Assembly: GCA_014529385.2 (NCBI GenBank)
Contig: CM043960.1
Coordinates: 33,925,896-33,989,895, forward strand
DNA from: Adiantum capillus-veneris
Taxonomy: Eukaryota > Streptophyta > Polypodiopsida > Polypodiales > Pteridaceae
Reading direction: 5' to 3'
Length of the DNA stretch: 64,000 bases
This document shows positions 52,281 through 64,000 of the stretch, piece after piece (the first letter of the stretch is position 1; each line of letters starts with the position of its first letter). The position numbers were made by a program, and so were the translations under genes. Below the pieces are notes generated by a model. That model worked only from the letters and a program-made list of their open reading frames with translations. It searched no databases and was not told the origin of the DNA.

Positions 52281-53835
52281 ACACCTTAAAGCCTTCTAGA
52301 TTGTAGTTTTTCCCAAATCCTAGTCATAAACTATCTAGAGCCTTAAGCCTCCTTTTGATATACTATAGTGTGTCTTTGATACTCTATAGAATGTAGGGGA
52401 AGTTCTAACGCAAATTATATTTTGGGAATAGCAATGTATGTCTTGGGGATGGCCTATGGCCTATGCCTCCTTTTTGTGTAAATTCCCATTTCTAGTATTT
52501 ATCCATGAGTATGCATTGTTAGTCATGTATTCTAGAGTGTATCTTGCATAGCATGTACTAGAGTCGAATGAGCATTTCTAGACTTGTGGGGGCAAGTTTT
52601 GCAAGCTTGCATCATTTAGTGTGTTAGCCAATGTACCTCCTCCACTCATATGTAAGGAACCTCTAAGGCACTCTCTTCTGTATAACAAAGCTATGGTTTT
52701 CTCTCTAGACCACGAATGCTTGGCTTTACTTTCCACCTTAATCGGTTCAATTCTAGTTAGGACTTCCTAATACCTTGAATCTATTTACAAGCCATTTGGT
52801 CAATAGACAATTAGCCAAGTGTGGACATATCCATAGTCACTCCATAGAGCCACTATCCTACTTTGTGCTGTTGTGATAAATTAGAGGAAGAGGGAGCGGG
52901 GGGAGAGAGAGAGAGAGAGAGAGTGTGTGTGTGTGTGGAGTGTTAATTTAAATACATTATCCACAACTTGAACTAAAAGATTCAAAAAGAGAATCGACAG
53001 AGGCTAGTATAAGTGGGAACAAATATATTTTGTTAAATATTTGTACACATGATTGTAACATACCATGTTGACTACATATTAAAAAATGAAAGAGGTACTG
53101 TAACTATAGCCACTGGTTTTTGTAAAAAGAGTTTGAACAGCCACCGAACCTAGAGGTAAAAGAAATCGAAGTCCTTACCTGCAACTATCATGCAAACAAA
53201 AAAATCATCAACATTTTTGTTTGTGCATGGAATACAAGTATGGGACAGACTCGACACATGTCATCCATATCCCTGTTATCCCCACATTCATGTCTATTTG
53301 ATAAGCAAAAGACACTAAAACCTAGCTTGCAACCATGTATGATCAGGGCAAGAAAAGAGTATTTTAAGTGAGATCATTTTATCAAATTGGTTAGCACCGT
53401 AAGATAACTTAAGCCATGTGGTTGGTGACAAAAATTACGTTACTTTTACACACTGTGCAAAATCAAGAAGAACCTTAATTCAAATTCTTGAATGATAGCT
53501 CGATGTTGTATTAAACATATGTTCATCATGAACATTTGGACCAAGTTGCAATATCATGACCTATACGTCAATATATTTGAGCGCTCATACTCTCATTTGT
53601 AATGAAAAAAATCACTTATTTTGTATGTTGAGAGGCATTTACCATGCAGCAAAACAAGAGGTTAGGTGAAAGAAACTTTCATAAATCGAAAGCTCGTGAT
53701 TACTGCTATAAGAAGCCAATTGCTGGCACATAACGTTACCCTAAGGGCCTAAAGGCCATTGTTATCACAAGAAGATTTAGAAATTTTCTCATGTAGGAAA
53801 ACGAAGTCTTTCCCATTGTTTTTCATACAATGCAT
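52281..53835. other. No gene seen; short GA/GT tract
   Basis: A compound (GA)n(GT)n tract lies at about 52903-52937. No credible ORF. Confidence 0.5.
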
Positions 53836-53992
53836 AACATCATGAGCTTCTGCTCGAGAGTCACCGCATACCTAGCTAGGTACGATTGGGGGCAGGGGAC
53901 CCCGGCCCCCCCACCGGGCCGGCGGCGGTCCCCTGCCCCCAATCGTACCTAGCTAGGTATGTGGCGCCTCCCTCACAGAAGCTCATGATGTT
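53836..53992. repeat. Large GC-rich fold-back (157 bp)
   Basis: Symmetric structure: outer perfect arms of 17 bp (53836-53852 and 53976-53992, AACATCATGAGCTTCTG), unpaired 14-bp segments of equal length, then perfect inner arms of 35 bp (53867-53901 and 53927-53961) around a 25-nt loop of nearly all G and C. The inner arm contains the palindrome CCTAGCTAGG. The surroundings are AT-rich. It would form a very stable cruciform or RNA hairpin. No family recognised. Confidence 0.9.
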
Positions 53993-55664
53993 GAAGTCAC
54001 AATGTGAGAATTATTGTGAGAATTTGTCCAAAACTTCTTGTGTATATTAGAGTGTGAGATTTATTTTATGAACTTCTAAGACTTATATGAATTTGTAAGT
54101 CTATCAAGTTAGGTAAAGGCACACTATACTATGCAATAGCTCATTTGGCAATGTGTGTGCAATATGAAGAAGCTCAGACATAGCATGCGTATTTTTGTCA
54201 GTGGTATGAAGTCTATGATACGATTGAAGCTGATGCATATGCCCACAACCATATTATTGAAACATACAAAGGCAGACTAGCATGTGTAAGGGATCCTTAC
54301 ATATTATAAACAATTGTAAAGATGCATAAAATATAAACTTTCCATGTTATTGCCATCTAAAAACGCATTACATTGCAAAATTGATCTAAGCAACGAATAT
54401 AACAATTTTTAACACAGAGACATATAGTCATACCAAAAAAAAGCACTATAAATATGTGCAAATCTTTTCTCCGACCCGAAAGCACTCTCTATGGAAATGG
54501 GAGATTTTTCAAACCCAAGGATCAATGAAAATTCCACAAAGAACCATTGGTTCATGTAGCCCACACCAGAAGACCACAAGATAAACCATGTTGAAAAGTG
54601 TTCCAAGGTTAGCTAGCTGACGTAGCTACTAGCAAAAGTAAAATGATAGAAAAGTGTGTGTTCCTTTAAAGAAAACATGCAATGGCCATCGAAAGAATGT
54701 AGTTGGATGAAGCAATCACAGCCGAGCAAATGACACTGTGCGCGTGCACGTGCGATTGATAAAAAAAGTGGGGCTTGAACCCTTTATATCAATTGCAAGA
54801 TTAGAAAAGAGCCCAAAGGTGTTACAAAGCTGACAAGCATTACGGATAACCAAGTTGTAAGCGAAAAACACCATTGATATAATAAGAGTGCAAATCCATA
54901 GGGGGAAAACCACTAGTTATACAAGGAATCAAACTAGGGAAATGCATGGAGCACTAAAAACATAAAGGGCAAGATTCTAGAAGAGAATTGCAGTAGAAAC
55001 AGGGGCCAGCAAAAGACTACTTATCCACCACAAAACAACCATACATAAAAGATCCCAAAGTGAGAGAAGAAGCCCCTAGTGGGCATCAATAGGGCTATGG
55101 CCCAATGCAATATCTTCTAGGAATCCCCAGTAGAAGGAATGTAAGTGGTTGGGTGGGTTGTCTCATTTCGAGAGACTACCATTCATAAACCCCAACATTG
55201 GTCAAAGATTAGGATGTTTAGAAAATATGCCATGTTAGCAAAATCCATACGCCTTGCCAAGTAAGCACTCCACAAGTTTTCATCATGTTTTGCACGGTAA
55301 TTTTTGTCGCAAATTATGGGCATCCACATTATTGTTTTGGCGGTTATATTTTGATGTCGGGTTCAAATCCAATGGCTCAACCTATTGCCTTCCCAATAGG
55401 TGGCTTTACCACGTCATCAAGTTGTGACATAGCCAGAGGCGTTGATTGTAGTTAGAGCATGTAAAGATGAGTGAGAGTGTGTACATCCTCTCTGTTTCAA
55501 CTTTTTACATAGAACACACACATATCACATCACGTTTAGCACAAAAAAAACTAAAAATTATACTCTTATCTCTTTGGAGAGGATTTCTTGATGGTTATTT
55601 GTTAAAGTGGATAGATCCTAGTGTGTGGAGGGTCTCTAACTTTAAGAAAATCTTTAGTTGTGCT
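53993..55664. other. No gene seen
   Basis: AT-rich with short frames. Sequence just before the gag fragment (about 55300-55660) may be its LTR or leader but has no identified boundaries. Confidence 0.45.
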
Positions 55665-56160
55665 ATGGGAGAAAATGGAATTGAGAACTTTAATTATGTT
55701 TGGTCACACACGTGGAAAACCAAGATTAGAGGCTACCTTGTGCAAAAAAATTGGTGGCAATATTTAGGGCACCATGAAAACACAACCTAAGCATGGAGGA
55801 ATACAAACTAGGACGCCATCCTCAACCATGGACATCATCATATCACTCCATGATGACTATGTGCACTTTATAAATGCGTGCACAAACTCACATGCTACTT
55901 GGGAAGCATTAGCAAAGAACTTTGGGGATAGCGCCACAAAGAGAAACAAATTGAGCCTAGAAATACAACTTTAAAACTACAATGGAAGAGGAGGAAGATC
56001 TTGCTACCCGTTTAAGGAGATTAACCGGAATAGTCACTCAATTAACCTATTTCAAGAGTGAAGTGCACGAAGAGAAATACTTCTTAAAACTTTAAGGAAG
56101 ATTTATTATAATGATGTCATAGGTCTTGCAAGAGAGAGAGGCCTCATCTTCTCCAAAATC
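55665..56160 (+). pseudogene. Copia-type gag fragment, related to the gag at 19-20 kb
   Basis: MGENGIENFNYVWSHTWKTKIRGYL parallels the start of the intact gag (MGDKGIDKFN...TWKTKLRGYL). After a frameshift, IIISLHDDYVHFINACTNSHATWEALAKNFG matches its middle. Stops and shifts follow. No zinc knuckle remains. Confidence 0.75.
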
Positions 56161-56178
56161 TCATAAATTCCTCCCTAG

Positions 56179-56282
56179 ACTTGCAATGAGGAATGGAAGG
56201 TAGGCCTAGTTTTACAGACAACCAAAACAAACTTGCAATGAGAAATGTAAGGTAGGCCTAGTTTTAAGGACAACCAAAACAA
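56179..56282. repeat. 52-bp tandem duplication
   Basis: 56179-56230 and 56231-56282 are nearly identical (ACTTGCAATGAG, GGTAGGCCTAGTTTTA, ACAACCAAAACAA). Confidence 0.9.
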
Positions 56283-58487
56283 GGCCAAGACTATTGTGCT
56301 TGCGTTTCACCTACTCATCAAGGCATTATGCATATGAAGGCCTCCCAACATTCTACATTGTATGATGAAAGCAAGTAAGACATCACCTTTTCAAACAATA
56401 ATTTAAATAAGTTTATTCTATCATGGTGTGATATCTTTGGCATAAAAGTGGAGACTTATGCTATAGTGCCCTTAACCTCTTTGGTATAGCAATGCAACAA
56501 TACATGGAAGAAGCACCACCCCTCAGGAAGGGTGTTTTAAGTAGTCACTCTCTAAACTCTTCTTTCCTTGTCTCAAGAAATTGAAGAGGATGTGATCAAG
56601 GAAGATCATGAAGAAGACAAACAAGGTATGGGCAAAGGCAAGATGAGCAATATCACATGAGAAGCTTATGCTCGATTCGAATAACAATATCAATGACAAT
56701 GCTAAATATTTCCTCAAAATGTGTCAAACATTAGTTTTAATTTTTGCGGAGTGAAGGACCAATTTTCAAACAAGACAACTTGACTTGTGGAGCTATGGTT
56801 GTAGATCACTTCAAATAGTTATGTAGTTTTAGTTTGGACACAATCTGCTCGTGTCGCAATTATTGATGAAACCATGCTTGTGCTAGGATAAGAGATTTAT
56901 TTTCCCTCACATCATGCTTTCTGCGTATTGTACATAGTCATCTCTTGTAATGTCTAGTTGTAAAATAAAACAATCGGTTAGCACAAAAGTTCAACTAGGA
57001 TGGTGGCTAGGATGATTCAACAAGATTCAATGTTGCCATTGAACGCACAATGTAGAAAAAGGGTAGTAGGGTGCTAAGGACTAAGGAAGGTCATGGATGC
57101 ATCATCAACTGAAAAGAAGGCCACAATGCAAAAGATGTTGGGTGGGATCAGCCAATGTGGCAAGAAACTTGCATTCCGACAAGTGGTTCCATACTCAGTT
57201 GAAAGGTGACAACCATGTAAGCCAACGTACTACTACCTGCATTAGTTTCCGCTCTTCTCAAGTAGAGATTTGGATCCCTCATATTCAAATCCTTAGAACA
57301 GTTTTTTGCATAAGTAATCTGTCTATTAACACCAAAATCCACCACTAGTCAGACACATTGTTGCACAAGCTCACTCATTCTCACATGACCGACCGGTGCC
57401 AAAAACAAGCAACACGTGTGATACTGAAAACATATGCCCATCAACGATTTCCTGACTTGCAACCTACCACAGCCAATTGCAAACAAGTATCCTCTTGGAG
57501 CTATAAATCAGGAAAAAAACATGGCTCAATCGGATAAATTATCACCATCCACAATATGTAGGAGGCCTATCCAACTTGGACAAGCTCTAAAAGCAAGACA
57601 AGTCAGCCCTAACCAATTGCATGGCTACAATAATACCAATTCCAATGTTCTAAATACAACTCATAAGATCTGGAATTACTCTCAAATAATTCATGAGGTA
57701 ATCATTAAAATTACAGATATACAGCATATTACACAGTCTTAGCATCTCTTCTCCAGTCTTAATTTGGTGGACCAAGAACAAACAAATCAACACTGCCACA
57801 TGGCATGCCTCCCCTTCATTGCAAAAATCAGCAGTCCACAATCAAGATGGAAACATGGAGACAATTACACATGCCAATTTCACGCAAAGTTTGGAAAACG
57901 CATAATCCCAGCAGAGTGCGAGTGCGAGTGCATGGGCATGTACGAGTGCGCGTGCGAGTGCATGGGCATGTACGAGTGCGCGTGCGCGTGTGCGTGCGTG
58001 TGCGTGTGCATGTGTGAATAAACATTCTCACACAATGCAGTTCAAATAGCTACTTTTATACATGACCCACATTGAAAACCTGTATAGATGTTGGTAGCAC
58101 ATCAGAGAGAAAAATAACTCAGACCCCAAGGGACCCTTTCTCTTCCCTTGCAAGTAGTTACACCAGGGTGCCTGCCTTCTTGATCATTCTCAACAAATTG
58201 AGCTACCAACAGTGGACCTTTCTTCTCTCACCAAGCCAATTAATGCTGTCCTCTAGCTAGCACCTTGAGCATGCCCACAATGGACAAAACATAATTTGCC
58301 AGCTCATAAAGTTGAGCACGGTCAAAAAGCAACAAACTCCAATTGGGCAGCACCACACACAACTAACTAGGCAGTCTCATAACAGTTTCTTCTCAAATGT
58401 CTTACAAAGCCACCCACCATCCGGCTGCAAAGCCTTTGGTGGCAAAGTCCAGACAGCCAACACATACATCTGAGCCATGCATTTCTA
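56283..58487. other. No gene seen; 30-bp duplication at 57931-57990
   Basis: 57931-57960 is repeated at 57961-57990 within a GTGCGAGTGC-rich stretch running into a GTGCGT tract at about 57990-58015. ORFs here are short or repeat-driven. Confidence 0.5.
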
Positions 58488-58567
58488 TAGTCTTCTGTGC
58501 CCCTGACCTTTTAATCTTGAGCTTGAATAGTCTTCTGTGCCCCTGACCTTTTAATCTTGAGCTTGAA
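58488..58567. repeat. Perfect 40-bp tandem duplication
   Basis: 58488-58527 equals 58528-58567. A poly(C) run (58568-58580) and an (AG)n tract (about 58605-58644) follow. Confidence 0.93.
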
Positions 58568-58600
58568 CACCCCCCCCCCCTCTCTCCCCCCCAACCACCC

Positions 58601-58645
<45 letters not shown>
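58568..58645. repeat. Poly(C)/CCCTCTC tract plus (AG)n
   Basis: A C-rich run merges into CTCTCCCCCCC and then about 19 AG dinucleotides. Confidence 0.9.
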
Positions 58646-58648
<3 letters not shown>

Positions 58649-59251
58649 AGAAAAAGAAAAATTATAAAACTTCTAACGCCAAAATAACAATCCCAAAGAC
58701 CTCATAGATCTATCCGACTGTCTTGACCTCATACCCCATGATACAAGGGGCACTGGAAACCTGCCACCTGCATTCAATACCTACCCTATGATCTGACTGC
58801 ACCACATAGCAAACTTGATGCCTAGCAAATAAACTGTATGCTCACTAAAAAATATATATAAAGCATGATTAATCTCTGGAAACACATTGCATATGGAAAC
58901 CATGAAAAAGCTCTTCAAATGCCTAACAGAAAAAGTGCGGCAGATGTAAAATCAACATGAGACACACAATAAAAACTGCAATAACCAACATTGAAAAAAT
59001 AGTTAGTACAAAATCTGGGGCAATGGAAAGCCTCTTATCACAGCAACACCCATTGGCTCAATCTATTTTCATGAGAGCCCACAACCACGTCCAAACCAAC
59101 CTTGAGTTTGCACAGCAGCAGCAGCAGCCTTTTCCAGCTTAAGCCTGTCAAGTGATAATAGCAAACATTAGCATGCATAAAGCTTGACCATTCCCAAGCA
59201 TGATATGAACAAGTATGTTTGATTGAATCCCCGGTATTCGAACCAGCCTCT
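58646..59251 (-). other. 3' flank of the ARF gene, probable 3' UTR
   Basis: Lies directly downstream of the ARF stop codon on the minus strand. No other gene seen. A poly(A) signal could not be assigned with confidence. Confidence 0.4.
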
Positions 59252-62038
<2,787 letters not shown>

Positions 62039-62055
62039 TCAGATCCACTCGCAGA

Positions 62056-62057
<2 letters not shown>

Positions 62058-62091
<34 letters not shown>
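62058..62091 (-). promoter_or_regulatory. (GA)n tract in the ARF 5' leader
   Basis: About 17 CT dinucleotides on the plus strand, so GA on the coding strand, 56-90 bp before the ARF start codon. GAGA/CT tracts are frequent in plant core promoters and 5' UTRs. Whether it is transcribed here is not shown. Confidence 0.6.
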
Positions 62092-62094
<3 letters not shown>

Positions 62095-62194
62095 CTGATC
62101 CAATGCAGCCTCTCTTCTTGTGGATCTGCTGCTCAGATCGGTGTTTCTCTTCTCCTCGCCCACTTCTAACGGGCTAGGAATTTCTGACGAGAGT

Positions 62195-62200
62195 CTTATA
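62195..62200 (-). promoter_or_regulatory. Candidate TATA box of the ARF gene
   Basis: Minus strand reads TATAAG within TTTCTATAAGACTC, about 195 bp before the ATG, which would give a transcription start near 62165 and a GA-rich leader. Confidence 0.4.
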
Positions 62201-62312
62201 GAAAGAGATTCTCTCTTTTATGGTCCTCAAGACCTTTTACACCGATGACTACTAGCCTTTTACGATTGGAAGAGAGCAGACAGATGAAATGAAATGTACT
62301 GGCCTATTAACA

Positions 62313-62383
62313 AACATTGTGAGATTTATACGACTGTCTCGTATAAATCTCACAAACATTGTGAGATTTATACGACTGTCTCG
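62313..62383. repeat. Direct and inverted repeat upstream of ARF
   Basis: 29-bp direct copies at 62313-62341 and 62355-62383, and perfect 17-bp inverted arms TTGTGAGATTTATACGA (62317-62333) and its complement (62339-62355) with a 5-nt loop. The repeats interlock, so either of two hairpins can form. It lies about 310-380 bp before the ARF start codon. Confidence 0.92.
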
Positions 62384-62565
62384 AACAAAATAAATTAAGA
62401 TAATCTACTAACATAATATAGGGGGAGCACTTTACACGCGTTGCAATTTGCGATCTGAAAGCTAAAGTCCAAAACAAAAACAAGCCCCTTTGCACGCAAT
62501 GAAGAGGGAGAGAGGGGGAGAGAAAGAGGCCATCGAAGGCGGCCGGCCGTGTACGCAGAGAAATA
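62384..62565. other. Intergenic, no feature seen
   Basis: Spacer between the repeat and the putative LTR; includes a GAGAGGGGGAG stretch and a GGCGGCCGGCCG block. Confidence 0.4.
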
Positions 62566-62985
62566 TGTTAGCAAATAGATACAGAGAGTGAGTGAGTGAT
62601 AGAACTAGCTTATTATGGGCTTCAATTGGGAAGGGAGAGTTTGTGTGTGTCGCACAGCCGGTAGGAGTTATTTGAAGCTAACGGGGCATTGCATCCGCCC
62701 ATTGGAGTGTGGTAGCGTACATGCTAGGGAGCCAACGGTGAGGGTATCACCGACAGAGTGCACGAGAGATCATGCTAGTGTGAGTAGGCAGGCCACTACA
62801 TATAGCCCGACAATGACCATTTGGTGATCATTCTTTCTATTGCGGGGGGGTCAACCTCGTGAATATAGCCCTCTATGTTGGGTGGATGTTATATCCGCTT
62901 GTATTGAACATCTTTACCATCAATCAATTGATTAATTAGGAAACATCTATTAGATTAATCAATTGCAAGTTTTAATTTAGTTACA
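62566..62985 (+). repeat. Candidate copia-type LTR
   Basis: Begins TGTTAGCAAATAG and ends TTTAGTTACA, directly followed by a TTGGTGTCAGAGCATGATTGG-like primer site (62986 onward). TG...CA ends and the adjacent PBS support an LTR of about 420 bp. The second LTR would lie beyond the window, and the left boundary is tentative. Confidence 0.55.
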
Positions 62986-63004
62986 TTGGTGTCAGAGCAT
63001 GATT
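62986..63004 (+). other. Candidate primer-binding site
   Basis: TTGGTGTCAGAGCATGATT resembles the TGGTATCAGAGC initiator-tRNA-Met site of copia elements, with one change in the core. Confidence 0.6.
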
Positions 63005-63157
63005 GGTCTTCCTTTCTAGTTGAGGAAGGCATAGTCCAAGGGCAACCACGTGTGTTGTGTTGGGGTAAAAGCAATATGCCTCACCCTGGTCTAATCACAG
63101 GCTAGTGTCCCATCGCCCGTATCCGCCCACACTTGACTTGTTCTTTATACGTATATA

Positions 63158-64000
63158 CTATATATATAAAGGGGGGAGGGATCCCCCCCCGGACACGTGG
63201 TGATAGATCCCCACCTCCCTTTTGCCCAAAGCAGCGCTGCAGCACCCGAAGCGTGCAATGCTTGCAAAAAAACCTAGGTTAAGTGTAATCCCAAATATAA
63301 AACTTAAAGGTGAGAAAACCTTCAAAACTTAGAGAAACTTAGCATAATTTGGTGTATAAACCAACAAAATTTAGAGAAACTTAGCATAATTTGGTGTACA
63401 AACTCTACCTCCAACGAGTGGACACTATTGTGACAAAGAGAGAGAGAGAGAGTAAGTTCGAAGTCAAGGGTCGGTTGTCAATAGTGTCTCTGAATCCCTC
63501 TATGCACACAGACTCACGATGCCCCTCTTCAACTACTTCGCGAAACGGGTTCAATTTGTTGTTTCGATAACATCTCATTGGAGGGATGAGTGGAGAACAC
63601 GTCTAGATATACGTCCTAGAGCTATCCCACTCCTCTTGGACCCTTACCAGTTGCTAGTGGGCTATGGGCACTAGGCAAGGCGAGAGTGGAGTTGGAATTT
63701 TACAAGACGTACAGGCGAATGGATGAAGGTGGACAAGAGCCTGCGCTACATGTGAAGCAACAGGGCGTTGTTGCAAGGGAAGAAATTGGGAAGGTGATGC
63801 CTCGAGTAGAGGGTACTGGATTCCTCCAATTCGAGCTGGAAGAGGATAGCGCTGGGTCCGTTGCTGGAAGCTTCTTCGAAGAGGGCTTAGGTGGGTGGGG
63901 TTTTTGGTTGCGTTGTTGATCTGTAGGTTTTGAGGAGCCAGGGTAGGATGTGCTCACAACTAAGGGACGAAGCCAAGGAGAGGACCAAGTGACACAGGGC
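63158..64000 (+). mobile_element. Second Helitron-like 5' end and interior (open at window end)
   Basis: TATACTATATATATAAAGGGG then GGAGGGATCC, a C run and CCGGACACGTGG parallels 44855-44900, including the GGACAC(A/G)TG word. The leading TC is not present, so the terminus is imperfect. It lies inside the candidate LTR element's interior, about 170 bp after its primer site. The interior has a 77-codon Gly/Glu-rich frame (63686-63919) without a known domain and a short (GA)n near 63438. Confidence 0.35.

Noticed and set aside
59225-59248. GGTTCGAATACC on the minus strand, similar to a tRNA B box
   Set aside because: It lies in the ARF 3' UTR with no A box or cloverleaf upstream; chance match.

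Overview
This window looks like nuclear DNA of a land plant with a large, repeat-rich genome. It is AT-rich, holds one recognisable intact host gene in about 64 kb, and contains plant-type mobile elements: Ty3/gypsy, Ty1/copia-like, a LINE with a DUF4283-like ORF1 and a zf-RVT-like end, two hAT families and Helitron-like ends. Long (GT)n arrays and poly(C)/poly(G) runs are unusual for most flowering plants, so a non-model vascular plant such as a fern, lycophyte or gymnosperm is possible. The species cannot be fixed from the sequence.

The clear host gene is an ADP-ribosylation factor (ARF1/ARFA1 class small GTPase) on the minus strand, 62002 to 59252. It has five coding exons, GT-AG introns throughout, 183 codons and all the GTPase motifs. 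Its upstream region holds a (CT)n tract, a possible TATA box and a compact direct/inverted repeat.

The rest is mobile-element debris. 3396-10712 is an apparently complete but decayed hAT-like element with matching ends. It carries two convergent genes: a BED/DUF659/hAT transposase relic on the plus strand and a protein-kinase-like gene on the minus strand, whose probable first intron holds about 17 copies of a roughly 58-bp repeat. 11.4-15.8 kb contains pieces of two Ty3/gypsy pol genes joined inside reverse transcriptase. 18628-21843 is a young gag-only LTR element with 321-bp LTRs differing at 3 positions, an initiator-tRNA-Met-like PBS, a polypurine tract, an intact 309-codon gag and no pol. 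28203-33365 is a LINE flanked by a perfect 17-bp target duplication; it lacks its endonuclease region and has a damaged RT active site. 47.1-49.3 kb is a second, unrelated hAT-type transposase of the ZNF862/C17orf113-like group, broken by frameshifts. Smaller remnants include a gypsy integrase near 42.2 kb, a copia-like gag near 55.7 kb, Helitron-like 5' ends near 44.85 and 63.15 kb, and a probable copia-type LTR at 62.57-62.99 kb.

The remaining sequence holds microsatellites, many short tandem duplications, two compact fold-back sequences (52158-52280 and 53836-53992) and long stretches with no gene I can support. The best candidate for something undescribed is the two-gene hAT/kinase element; next are the GC-rich fold-back at 53.9 kb and the gag-only LTR element.
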